From NCBI GenBank assembly GCA_014904985.1, contig MU128954.1:8765-72764 (forward strand): 64,000 nt of DNA. Reading direction: 5' to 3'. Under the pieces are notes generated by a model that made no database searches, was not told the origin of the DNA, and saw nothing but the letters and a program-made list of their open reading frames with translations. This DNA comes from Hydnum rufescens UP504 (taxonomy: Eukaryota; Basidiomycota; Agaricomycetes; Cantharellales; Hydnaceae). The stretch's first letter is position 1, and each line of letters begins with the position of its first letter. Below, piece by piece: positions 9,718 to 22,134 of the stretch. Position numbers and translations under genes: made by a program.

Positions 9718-12700
9718 TTACCGACGATGCACCGCGGGAAGCAGACGATTGCGTTGTTTCTGGTCATCGACAGAGATTAATCCGAGCCCAACAATATGCT
9801 TACTAGACTGCTTTCCATCTTCGGGATGGTGGACATCACGCATGGACCGAGTCTCCATCACTACTGCATGATCAGCCCCTGACAAATCTTCACGGGAAAG
9901 CTTGGTCTCTGCAGTGTGTCCATTGTCAGCTGAATCCTTTTCATCGTTCTTAGATAGCTGCCGCCGCCCATTGATTGTAGGAAGTTGAGCCTGGTCGTCA
10001 GGGAGGGTGGAGGTGTCGCGCGAATTGCGCACGGAAGGAGCTAGAGCAGCAAGTTTGGGGTTAAGGATTATTGACGATCGGTCTGGGACTGTCCCTGGAG
10101 TTGCTGCTCCAGAGATCATTGTGCGGCTTTTCTCTTCGAGTAATGCGATACGTGCTTTAACGGAGCTAATACCGACCTTGGCACATGATGATCGTTCTGT
10201 ATTTGACGTAGGAAGAGAAGCGAGACTTGGACTGGAGGCAGACGAGCTGTAGACTGATGGGGATATCGTTTCCACAGAAGATGCAATAGGAAGAACCGAT
10301 CCTGACGACAAGGAAGGGACAGCTCTACTCCCATGTACAGGGTCAGGAGGGGCTTGGAGATACGGAAACTGGGAGATTCTGTTCATTGATCGCGAGGAAG
10401 GACCTGGATGTTCTGACAAGGGTGCGGCGCCCCGGGGAAAGGGATCATCCAGAGAAAGACGGGATAGTCCTGATTCGAGGTTGACATCGTCAGTCTGAGA
10501 CGCATATAGTGGTGTTATTGGGCCAGCAATAGGCTCCATTGGATCAGCCGAGGAGCGCATGTCCAACATAGATTTTGCCCGGGGTCGCGATGGTAAATTC
10601 CGGGGCATGGGCTGTGTACCTGATTTCCCTCGCCACCGAGAAAGGCCCAAGTCTGTGCGATATATTTCGGGAAGGTGGTCCGACTGCTGAAGAGGTAAGG
10701 AGGACACGGGGGGTCTGGATGCCGCGATGGATTCTGGTCGCGGTCTTGTGCGGTCAACTTGATCATGAGTCTTGTGGGATGGGAGCCTAGTAGTTTCCTG
10801 TAGCTGTTTTCCTTTAGGTGGGCTTGGAATATTTCTGGTAGGAGGATGGGGAGACAGAGTCTTGCAATTAGGGGAGAAGAGCCATGAACGATGTCAAACT
10901 TCTTACCGCTCAGTGCGCCTAGGGCGGCGGTCTTTGAATTGCATACTGTCTTGTTCCACATTCCTGTCTGGTTGGCAAGACCCCACTATATACTCCACCT
11001 CGTCATCCGAGCCACCTGCGTATTCCGTGGTTTGGCGTAGTGCTGTATTCTCCCCCAAGTTGCTAGAATAAGAGTCCCCAAGACTTTCTTCAGTGTCGCT
11101 CCCTTCTCTGCTTTGTTCGCTGTCAGAAGTGACTCTGAGGTAAGGTTCATTTGAAGCGAGGGCAAATTGATCTCCGACTTGGGTGGGATATCCGAGCCGC
11201 CAGACCGCTGGGAAAGTTCGTGAGATGAATTCTGGGTTCTTGCTGCAATAACGGGGTGCACCGCACGAGAGAGAGCAAGCACAGGAAACTCTGGCCTTTC
11301 GCCCCAGCGTCGAAGATCTTCCCTCGATATGACTGGGGTTGGAAGTCCAAAGCAAGCTCTATCCTAGGTCGATATGTTGTCCTCAAAGGGGCTTGATCCA
11401 ACTGCGCAGAATCGTGGATATTTTTTCGCAAGTCGGCTTGGGTCTGACGACCCCGCAGTATAGGTCTATCTGTCTTTGCACCTCGAAAACAGCTTCAGAG
11501 AACGAGACAGCCTTCCTTATTTGTGGAAGACCACTAGCAACAGTCCTGTGAATTTCTTGAAAATGCGGTGATGCCGGTGGGTGGGCTTCAGTGGGTGAAT
11601 TTAATGGGACAGAGGGCAGAAAGGTAGAGATCAAGTCGAAATTGGGTGGCGGGTCGATGGAGAGAAAGCTTATAACAGTGATCGGCAAGTCCACACTGAC
11701 ATCGGAACTCAACGACCCAGCAGTGGCAGTGATGCGTAAGGCATAGGCTACCTCAACAAGACGACTTCGTCCGATGGATAGTGCGTCGGGCTAGACAGCA
11801 GACAACTAGGTTTAATAAGAACAAGAACCCTGGGAGACCTTACCGGAATGAGAATGCTGTGCTTCAGATCACTATAGTCGCCAGCATTGACGCCCATCCA
11901 CCACCCTTTCCCGGTTATGAGTCCTTTGGACCCCCGTTGGCCACTGTCCAGTACACTCTCGGCGACCTGCTTCCGGTTCGTAGACGTCTGGCAAGCGTCG
12001 ATGTCTATAGAGTCCGCTTCATGAGCCGTTCCGGGGTCCAAGTGAGGCAGTGATCGAAACACAGTTGTGGTTCGAATCAGGGCAAGAGATAGGGTCTTCA
12101 CGCGCTTGGAGGTGTCATTGTGAATGTTGATTTTGACCCAACAGTGCTGACCGGCGACCCACGTCCCTCTATGAAGCGCACACGAAAGCTCCAGCTTCCC
12201 CTTCCCGCCAAGGAAGAGTGTCTTAGATGACGAAGCTTGCAAAGGTCGGGGGCGGGTGCAAGCACCACAGTTGGTTGAAGAAGAGGGTATACGGTACAGA
12301 CGCGATAAAAATGGGCAATTGATCGCGATTGAGCCGCTGCATTACGAATCTTGACAGAGCTAAAACGAGCGGTTAATAGGCAGCGACATCGAGTCGGTTA
12401 CAAAGACACACGCTAGGACGATGTAACGAACAGACGCGGGTGAACTCCCCATCAATGGGCCTTTGGCACCTCCACCTACAGGCAGAGGGAGGACAAAGGG
12501 TATAGTATGAGTACCAACGCATGCTTCCCGGAAACCTTGATCATCAGTTCCCGAACAGTACAGGTGTGTTGCCGAAGAAATCAATTCAAGTGGCTGCGCG
12601 TGCTGGTAAAACGTGTGGCTATCATCAAAGAGAGCTTCGAAACCTATGACGCGTAGTTTTGCTCCTGCAATCAAGAGGACGCTATCATGTTTTCCAGGCT

Positions 12701-13243
12701 TCGGCACTTTGACTTGGAGCCAGCCGCGTAGACGGCCACCTTCCACGACGATATTGCTCTCCAAGGCGAGGTCCAGTTCTAGTCTAGAACACGATTGTTT
12801 CAGAGTTATCTGGGTCGGAGAAGGAGCACTAGCAGAGAGGGGTGTCTTGTGGGGTGGGTAGCCAAGAATGCCTGGAGGTCGGATGGTGGACGCTTAGATA
12901 GGGTGGAGGTGTGGTTCCTAAGACTTCTTGAAAGCACCTTGTCCGGAGATTCTCTCGCAGAATGACGTGTACCGGCGTCGGGATAGTCTGACACCAGGCT
13001 CAGCGCGCCTGGGTCGATAGTATATCCTTCTCTGAATCCAGAACCTCCGCCAAGACGGTCGAGTTGCACCATGGCACCACCGGTCTAAGGTACACAGGCA
13101 GTTATTGTTATTGGAAGAATGCGAGCTGAACCAGTGGTATGTCGCGTGCTGTTAGAGGTGAATTGACGCACCTCAGCTTGTACGAGTCCACTCATGCCCG
13201 TCGAGCTCCGGAGGGTTGAAGGGTGTTGCGTGCTAGCAGGCAT
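9718..13243 (-). CDS. Arrestin-domain trafficking adaptor (one apparent frameshift)
   Basis: Reading leftwards from the ATG at 13243, a short exon joins (intron about 13086-13168) a Ser-rich leader, then the arrestin N-like fold (12770-12400: VEGGRLRGWLQVKV, VRYIVLA, then SIAHFYR after a 52-bp intron). The arrestin C fold follows (12242-11650: LHRGTWVAGQ, TLSLALIRTTTVF, then LVEVAYAL and LPITVISF), with an intron at 11791-11843. The last ~450 residues are disordered and Ser/Pro-rich, with an intron near 10860-10903. Such proteins link plasma-membrane transporters to ubiquitin ligation and endocytosis; I saw no clear PPxY motif. At 12248-12252 a run of five C must be six for VVLAPAP to join PLQASSSK, an apparent single-base deletion. 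The N-terminal exon pattern before 12800 is uncertain. Ends at the TAA at 9718. Confidence 0.75.
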
Positions 13244-13572
13244 GTTGGCTCCCCCCAAAAGTGCAGGCAAACTAGTTCCGAGTATCTTTGGCTGGGACGA
13301 AGAACTCAAGCCCGGTGAGTGGATTGGCAACCAGGCCTTTACGGATAATGGAGTGTTGGTGATGAATTAGGAATACGAGGGGCATCCACGTGAACAACCG
13401 CTGAAAGCGGTCAAGACTTGTGTGGACAGAGAGCCACACTGGAGACACAGCGGAGAGAACGTACAGATGCAAAGCAGTGGCAATTAGATGTAGCAATTAT
13501 GATAACTAATGGGTAAGTACATCTCGGACAATACACAGGGCTAGTACGGAAGGTTGAGGTCAAGGAAAGGGT

Positions 13573-16500
13573 TCAAGCGAGCTTGGCTCGTTTGGCCGGT
13601 GCGCCACCATTAGAAGCCTTCTTCGACGATGATGAAGGTTCATCAGCCGTGCTTTTGCGCTTCTTCTTCATCTGTGCAATAAAAGCGGACGCTTCTTCTG
13701 CGAGCTGGGTTGCCAGCTTGGCAACTGGATCTTCGCTTCCGTTATACCGAAGTGCGTTACGCGCAAGCAAATTGAAATCAGCGATGAGGGCCTCGAGAGA
13801 GTCGTACTTATCGACAGTCAACTTCTGCTTGATCATGCCCAAATCTCGGGCATCCTTCTTTGGGACGAGAGTATTGTAGTCTGGTAGAAGGTTGGTGTCC
13901 ACGGGATCTTTGAACCAAAAAAATCTGATTACACGAATTGATAGTAGAACGGTTTTGTCAGTTGAGATCATACCAATGAAAAGCCACATCTCGCTGACAC
14001 CTACATTTCTGTCTCACGTAACCTGGTAATGAAGCCTAACAGGGAGCGTTTGTCGTTCGGAGAAATACGCTTCGGGAGGATGCGAGCCCATTCTCGCTGG
14101 AAAGCACGCTCGACAGCATCAGCGGCGATAACGGGATCCGTTCCGGGGGGGTTGAATTGACGACAATTTCGAAAGATGAGGTCGACATCTGCGGCAACAT
14201 CATCCATCGAGTGATATTTTCCATTGTTAAGTTTCTTCTGCAGAGTGTCGAAATCCATTGGATGCTTAATCTCATCGTAATAACTAGACCCGCCAGATTA
14301 GTATCCATCGACCATGCAACCAATATAAGCTACGCACGTAGGGCAACCCGCCGCAACTGGATCCACTGGAGTGAGAAACAACCACACTTCGGGCACCCGA
14401 GTAAGGTCAGTGATGTGTTTCAACACCTCCTTGACCTTCTTCAAGTCCGACGGAGACAGAGATTCCAATACAGCAGCTTCTCGTGCCTTTCCCTTAGCGA
14501 CACTCGAGGTCTTCTTAACAACGGGGGCTCTCGCGGGAATCGAAGTAACTGGTGCAGCAGAAGAGGGTCCAATATCAGGGAGAATGGGACGAGGCGTGGG
14601 TGTGGGCACAGGGGGAGGTGCGGTTACTGGCTTCTCTTTCGTCTTTCTCTTCCCCTTGGATGGGGATGTAACACCTTTCTGCTTGTCCTCCTCCTCAATC
14701 GCAACTATCACGGAAGTTAGGAAGTCGTCCACGGAAGGATCAGGAGAGGGAGGGTTTGGTATTTTTTCTGGTACGACGGGTGGTATTTGTACCGTAGGTT
14801 GGACAGGTTTTGACGATGAACTTGTACTCCTGGGACGAGTTGGAGGTTGAGAGCGATGGGGAACGGGGGTGGGATGCTCTACTCGGCTTCGCAGGAAGCG
14901 CTGGTTGATTCGTTGAGGGATCGGGGGCCCCAGGCTTTGCGGCGTCGAGCGATACCTTCGCCAGAGGAGCGTCGATAGCGGAGGAGATGGAGTCGCCGCT
15001 GGTTTGACAACCACGGGAGCAGGCTCCTCTGCCACCTTTTCGACAATTTCTACCTTCACAGGGTCAGACATTGAAGGCTCTATGGGGGTGGGTAGGGCCT
15101 TAGGGCGACCCATCGCCTCCAACGTAGCCGTCAATTTTTGCCAAGCTGAACGAATACCTCGATAAGTGTTGATTGGATGACCTCTGTAACTTGATTCTCA
15201 CTTTTATCGAAGAAATCATCCAGCGTCTCCGCCTCCGCATAGACATATGAACCTGCCTGGTTGTATACCTTCGCATTGCTTATGATAAGTTTGAAATCGC
15301 TTTGAAAGCAGAACGACTGGAATAATGCCCATTGTCGAGTTTGAAAGCCATAGCACTAAGATCCATAGGATAAGCTATTTTTTCGAAATACCTGCAAATG
15401 CGCCGTTTGGACCACCAGTCTCATCACAGAACGTAAGGTACAACTTACCCTGGCGCACGATCGCGCACCGGATCGACAGGCTGACGGAACACGAAGGATG
15501 ACTTATGTGCGACCAATTTCTTGAGGATATTCCGACATGTTTGGACATCTTTGCCATTCATTCCTCCTGATTGAGACTTCGGCACTTCCTTCTCCTTTTT
15601 CTTCTTGGGCAGCGGTGGAGACATCTTAGGATCGAAGGACACATTCTTTGAAACTGTATTCGAAGCCTTGCTCGGAGTCGTAACTGATCGGTGTCAACGC
15701 AAGCATCCTCAGTCAGTGAATCACAAACGGATAGTAAGTACCTACGGGGAGGGGGTGGCTGAACGGGTCCAGGATCCAGCTCGACAACGTCGACAGCATC
15801 CATAGGGGCCTCTGGGAGCGGCGTTACGATGATAGGCTCGGGAGGAACATCTGATATCGGTGGTTTCTTTGTCTTCGGGGTTTTCAAGGCCGGGGGCTCG
15901 GGGTTGTTTTCCACCACCTGCACTGGCTGAGGTTGAAGCGTTACAATCGATGGCAGGGGCACGTCATCCACCACCAGAGGCGCAGATTTTGGAATCGTTG
16001 CAAGTTTAATCGACAGTTTCGGTGGGGGTTCAGGGTCAGAACGGAAGAGAAGTTCACCGAGCTTCAGCAGCGACCAGCGGATATCATGATCGACCCCAGA
16101 TGACCTAAAAGAGGTAGAAGACATGAAAACGTGACAATATGAGCAACCATCTGGCACTCACAAGAACGTAGGAATGAATATCTCTCTGACGCCTTTTTGC
16201 TTCCCAGCATCCCTCCGAATGGCCTTCAACGCCAGCTCCACTTCTCCTTTCCGGGCTTGCTTGAGATTTTGGGGAACAGAGCCGTCCTCTTCAATTAGGA
16301 CAGGTTTTTCGCCGTCCTTCGCTGTATATCGAATATCGCCCACTGCCTCAAGAATACCCAAGCTCATGATCGCGCCTCGAGCGACAAACCTCCTGATTGC
16401 TCGGGAAGGATCGTGTGCAATGGCAGCAAAAATGTATCGAGCGAGACTTTTACGCGAGTACCACTTGTTCAGCAGAAGGGCTTCAAACGCCGCCGCTCGA

Positions 16501-19500
16501 ACCGGTGTATAATTTCCTTCTCTGAAGACAAAAAGCGACGCTCATGGATGTTAGTTGGTAGGGATGGCACCGGTGTGAAATATAACAAACCGAGAATAGG
16601 CGACGAATATTCGTCCATCCATGGGAAGCATAGCGCTAAGCTGCATAATTGATGTCCACTACAAGTCAATGTTCCAAACGTCAAGACCGACCCCATTCGA
16701 ACAGAAAGACAAGAGGAAACAGACCTCCAGAATCGCGATGGAAATGACGTTGTGTGAGGAAGGATTGAGTCTATCCATTTCCCTGTACCGGTCTATTTCA
16801 GCAGTGGCAAGATCGAGTACCTCACGGTCCTCCTCATCAAGTTCAGGAGCCCACACCGTACGAGAAAGCTCAGATATCTCGGGAACACCATAAGGAATCA
16901 GACTTCGACCAAGAGCTGCGATGATCGTGCAGATATATAGTGCATCGGAGAACTGCCAAAGGAACCATGATATTAGAGCCCCAGATCAAAGTGGAATGAA
17001 ACATACCGGATTCTTCGAATTATCGTTATACCTCAGTTGATCGATCAGGAATCTGCGGACGGTATGCCCCGATTTCCCTTCTGAGTCCCGATACTCCGCA
17101 ATGGCAGTGATCAGGCTCTAAGAAAGAAGCGTGATGAGACGAGCAATAACTTCATTCAACGAGAAGAGTACCTTGCGAACGAAATATTCGGCGAAATCGG
17201 AGAAGTCATTGGCTTTAGGCACAAACTTGGCACGAAGGGGATCGGATAAACTTTGCGGTTTATAGCAGTACAGACTAAAAAGCTTGAATAGATGCACCAA
17301 GCCGATCTCTTTCAGTGAAGGTTTCGCACACTGGCGAAGCATGAAAGGTCAGCTAACACCGAAGGTAGCTATAGCTATACAGGGTATAGTCCCCACATAT
17401 ATGAGCATTCGAGCGGCTTCCGCCCGTATTCGAAAGGAATAATTTGTGACCAGCACCGTCTTCGTAAGATTGCTCGAAACAATTGCGGTTGGTTGTCGAG
17501 CCAGGGCGTTCAATGCCTGGCAGGATCGAATTGTCAGAGGGTGTCTCGAATTGAAAGGTGGAACTCACTTCAAGTTGTGCAACAACGTCGCGATCCCTCT
17601 GGAGCTGCGAGACCCACATGTAGTCCGGCTGATCGAACTGTATGATGGATATCCATTCGAAGTCAGCATCCAATCGAATCCACTCATAGGATGCGCCATT
17701 CATCGACGCTTCGTCCTCGTCAGTCCAATCCGACACCATCCACCATGCACGTTTCGATTCATCTTCCCACTGCTTGAGCTCGAACCCAGAATCGATCATT
17801 TCCAAGGCCTCCGCAGCCTCGGGATCACCAGCTTCAGCCGCTGCTGCTGCTGCCTTACGTGCGAGGAATCGTTTGGTGTTGCGCCGCACACGTTTGTACT
17901 TGGTATTGAACAAGACCTCATATTTCTTCTGGGAATTCCGTATGTCTAAGACGTGTTCGTATGGTGTTCCATCTGCTTCGTGGATCCGAACTGTCATCGT
18001 ACCCTGGAGGCATACAATGTGAATGATTGCCAGACACAATAAAGAATGATACAGCATACCTCAAATGTTGAAACTGGCTTGTGTAGAGCCATATGAACAG
18101 GGTCACCCTCGTTATATCTGTATGCAGGGGTGTGTTGTGTCATATAAAGCTCTACCGCCATCTTCTTCCTGTTGAAGGACGCTTGAAAGGTGAAGCTGGG
18201 GCATCCGCTGCCATATATCCACTGATCGGCAAATGACCTGACATCCACGGCACTGACTTTTCGACATGTTCGCAAGAACGAATGTGTCGATAGACAGTTG
18301 TTTGCCATTTCGCCGCTAAGAGCGGAGAGGAAAATTTTTGGCAGTACCCGTGAAAGACCGAGAGACGTGCCCGATTTTCCTAGCCGTCGATCGAGGATGT
18401 AGAGAACAAGCGGCGCCTTGATGTTGATGAATGCGAGCACTGGGGCTTCAGGAGGGTCCAAAACCGTCGGCCTGCATATTGGAGGCATATTGCCGACGTC
18501 AGCCGCAACCACGCGGTCCATATCTTTTCGAAGTCGGAATCGGTACTCGTTGTTTCCGAAGAGACGACGAAGAAATAGAGCGGTAATATATAGCCCCAAG
18601 CCGTTCACAAGCCATATGTCCGGCCACGCTTTCGGAATGATATTTATGCCGACCCACTGACACGCCAGGGCGTGACTAAGTGATTGGCGGGTGTCAAAGA
18701 CTTGGTCGATAGCATCCTCGCCATGCAGTAGGTCATTGCTGACTAGCGACATTGTGGCCGCTTCGAAGCGTTGAGCAGGCATCTCGTCCACAAAGACAAG
18801 TTTATGAGACCCGAAAGGATAAGAGCCATATTCTCCCGTAAAGAAATTCATAGCCGATCTGTAGAACGACGTGGTTACTTCAAGGGATTTTTCGAGGCCA
18901 GGCAGGCAGAAGGCATGCATGGGTGTCTGTGAGGAAGGCGATAACCCAGGGTTTGCTTCAGGAAGATTTGAATCACGAGGGACGTCGACCCGAATGGAGT
19001 GAACGTGGAATGGTCCCACGGCGAAGGCCACTTGCTGAACAGAGGTCGGCGCACTTTGGGTGTAAACAAAAATCGTCTTTTTTGAGTCATGAGGATGTGC
19101 GACTTTCTCGACCAGATCCCCCGTGCAAACCACTACAACTGGAACTTCTTCATTGTATGACGGTGACGTTCGATCATCGGTCTCCATGTCCTCGTCTCCT
19201 CGACCATGAAGTGACTTGGGTACAATGAGTTCAAAGTCCCAAGTTGGACGCTCCCATAAGAGATCGATACACGGCACCCAGCAACGTGCCGAGTCAGGCG
19301 AAGATGGGGTTGTGTAGGCATGAGGAACCCGCTGCGGTGAACGATTAATGCACGCTGGTAGAATAAAGTGGAAACACGAACATATGGGTACGCGTCAGTC
19401 GGAAGGATGAATTGGATCCCATCCCGCGGATGTCGAAGGGAATAGTCAATGATGACCACGATGGGAGCAAATTCTCCGCCACCTTGCGCATTCGGATCGG

Positions 19501-19910
19501 GAGTAGTGCCCCGGGATACTGGTATCCGGCAGACCATTTCCCTGGCCGCTACCACTTATCTGAAACGGGAGACAATCATCTGGAACTGATATGGAGAGCT
19601 CTCCTTCGTCTGCTTCTGCCAGGGCGGAAAACAGTTTCCGCTTAATTTCGGGGAAACTGTGGACATCATCAGGCTTGGAGGGGCCAATATTGGAAAGTGG
19701 GTCATGCAAGATGTAGTCCGTTTCTTTCCCACCGACAGAAACACGGTGAACCTCACATTGGCGTGAATGAAGGTTGATGGTGCGTAGATTCTTCGTAGTG
19801 GGAACGAGCGTGATTTCTGTATATCCACGCATGAATCCAGCAAGATCGATGTCCAGGACGACCTTTTGATGGCTGATAACAAATCCACGGCGACTGGCTT
19901 CGCGTTGCAT
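13573..19910 (-). CDS. TAF2: TFIID subunit TAF2 with three C-terminal bromodomains
   Basis: TAF2 helps TFIID bind promoter DNA at the initiator. The ATG at 19910 opens an M1-aminopeptidase-like fold: LPTDAYPY, then ARCWVPCID and a GSYPFGSHKLVFVDEMP block near 18800. Where M1 peptidases have HExxH, this copy reads HALACQWVG, so no zinc protease site, as expected for TAF2. A HEAT-like part follows (about 18000-16170). The C-terminus then has Pro-rich linkers and three bromodomains: about 15520-15130, 14440-14060 and 14060-13660. They keep PMD or equivalent and the acetyl-lysine Asn (YNQ, FNP, YNG). Introns include 14284-14337 and 13925-14004. Apparent one-base deletions occur at 17461, 15301 and 15152, and perhaps near 19530; the gene should be essential, so consensus errors are likeliest. 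Shares a 196-bp promoter with ATP23. Confidence 0.88.
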
Positions 19911-20106
19911 TAGGAATGACTTTCAGCGACCCTCTAGAAGCGGCACAGCTCGACAGAAGCAGAGCATAAGGCTCTGAAAGGAAACGTAAATCTCAGTTCT
20001 GATTCTTTGGGCGAAGGTAAGACACGCTCGAAGTAGAAACGCAAGTAGGGTGCAGTGGTCTTCAAAAGCTGACTAGTGGTTGTCCAATTGCTTCCGGTAG
20101 CGTTCA
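19911..20106. promoter_or_regulatory. Bidirectional promoter, TAF2 / ATP23
   Basis: Only 196 bases separate the TAF2 start (leftwards) from the ATP23 start (rightwards). No TATA box is evident for either gene, as is common for housekeeping pairs. Confidence 0.6.
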
Positions 20107-21044
20107 ATGGCTATAACGGGCTCCGACCCCAGCTCTGGCTCCAGTAGCAAGGATGAGCGTGCGTTCGACCAGTGGCGGAGGACTGCGGCAGCCATCACTG
20201 GCCTAGGTCTTACGCCAGAGGAGGCTAAGATAAGGCAACAAAACAGGAATGAGAAAATCCTGAACGCTCAACGACAACAGTGTCTCTTGTGGAGGAATGA
20301 TCTCCTGCGACAAAGTATGTTTGCAAAGTGTGTCTATGTAAACTTGAGTCCGTCTCTTGACATTAGCGACTGCCAGGTCCTGCTGTGACTTTCATGACGC
20401 AGCATATTGGCCAACAAGGGATATCTGTAGATGCATCTAACATCGTCTGCCGACCATGCAATAAAGAACGATCAGGGGGATTTAGCCCGGGTCTCCAAGA
20501 AGTCCTTCTTTGCCAGGACGGATTCCACTCCAAAAAGCACATGGAAGACACACTCGTGCACGAACTTATACATTTGTATGATCATGCAAAATTCAAGGTT
20601 GACTGGAACGACCTTCGCCATGTGGCTTGCAGTGAGGTTCGCTCGGGGTGTGCACGCGAGCTTATGGATAAGCTCGAGCCTAAAACGTCATGTACACATA
20701 GATCCGTGCAGCGAACCTCAGTGGTGATTGCAAGTGGGATAGGGAGCTAATGCGTCGTGGTATCCTTGGTTTCACAAAACATCATCAGGTCCGTCTGTTG
20801 GTCATAGGACTCCGTTGACCAAGGTTCCCATCCATCCTGAAATGATTTATGCACCAGGTCTGCGTCCGGCGTCGAGCAACATTATCTGTCGCACAACACC
20901 CTGCCTGCAAGAGTGAAGAAGATGCGAAACGAGCAGTTAATGAGGCTTGGGAAAGTTGTATTGGGGATACGCGACCGTTCGATGAGGTGCGCCACCTTGC
21001 GCGCCTAGCGGATCGTACTGACCATCAACATGTAGATATACTAG
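20107..21044 (+). CDS. ATP23: Mitochondrial inner membrane protease ATP23
   Basis: Five exons joined by introns 20315-20376, 20637-20701, 20789-20857 and 20987-21035 give exactly 231 codons (230 residues) with no frame problem. ATP23 is an intermembrane-space metalloprotease that matures mitochondrially encoded Atp6 and helps assemble the F1Fo ATPase. The zinc site HELIH is at residues 131-135 within [12 protein letters not shown]. Paired cysteines flank it (CRPC at 94-97, LLC at 115, ACSE just before exon 3), matching the disulphide-rich family. After the site come [19 protein letters not shown] and the usual FDE end; the last exon is only nine bases (I-Y-stop). It is divergent from TAF2. 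Start and splice sites are well supported. Confidence 0.95.
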
Positions 21045-22134
21045 ATGTTGCTTCTTGACCAAATGTCGGATCATTTCTAGAATTATGCTTCCCGTAATAA
21101 GATGTCTCGCCACCGAGTGCCACATTAATAGTCTTCCTGTGTAATCTGACATTAGCATCGACTACGAATTAATACGGGAGAGATGTTTGGCTATAATTTT
21201 CCTTATGAACCGGGCGCATGAGGACTCGTCATGGGTGTCAACAGTCACACTCACGTTGGGAGGTAGAACAATCGCGCAAGTTTGGGGAGCTCGCACTTCA
21301 TGATGCCACCGTAATTAGCTATACGATTCCTTTTCAAGCGAATTCAGTGTCAGAGGCAACGGCGCAAGACTTGTGGAGCATTCGCGGTGTAAAATTTTTG
21401 CATGGAACAACGCGTGGCACCCCACGACCAGATCGACCTGGACGGCGAGGCCATGGCTAGATCTCAGCTCAACTCATGTGGGTGTGGGTGGCCTCGAGAT
21501 CCAGGTTCTTTACAATACGCACAAACCTCACAAAAAGTTTCAATCAACGGCCCACCCGGACACGCTGCTATATCTCCATGTTTCGATTACTGGTCTATCA
21601 TCCAAGTCCCGCCATCCTCACGCCTGCCATCCAAATACAGCAGACACAACATTCGTGTCACGCACGCAATATTTGTAATGGTCAAGACGACAGCAACATT
21701 CGTATAGCTTCTAGCGTCACAGGCATCGGAACGTCGAGTCTACACAACACATCATCGTGGCCGCGATTCTCCTCGTCCCAAAGCCCCAACGAGGCAGAGA
21801 TGCCGCCAAAAGTCAATATAAACGCTTACCATCAACAGCGGTGTTTTCTCCAATGTGGCGACGAAGTCCCTATCGCTATTATAGTTGGAAGCGCCCCGGC
21901 CGGACGATGATGTGTGACGAGGATCGAGGTCTATGACAACTTGACCATATTGATGCAGGAAATTGTCCAGTGCGGATCTTAATACAGCAGCAGAGCCATC
22001 AATACCAGAATGAGATCCAGATCCAGTGATCACCGGCGGCAGGGACGTAGAAGTGATAAGTACAGAGCGAAATTGGTGAAACAAGAATCGTCACTGAGGA
22101 CGTCCAAGGTTCCAATTCGGAGGAGAGATCCACG
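21045..22134. other. Intergenic or 3' part of the next minus-strand gene
   Basis: No certain gene. On the minus strand, 22084-21760 contains an open stretch (SLPPVITGSGSHSG, then ALDNFLHQYGQVVIDLDP) that could be a last exon of the neighbouring hypothetical gene, but splice sites could not be fixed. The rest shows nothing supportable. Confidence 0.35.

Noticed and set aside
12060..12085. GGTTCGAATC-like word resembling a tRNA B box
   Set aside because: It lies inside the arrestin coding sequence (TTTVFR on the minus strand), with no A box or cloverleaf around it.
14500..14850. Plus-strand open frame opposite the TAF2 linker
   Set aside because: Antisense shadow of the Pro-rich TAF2 linker.
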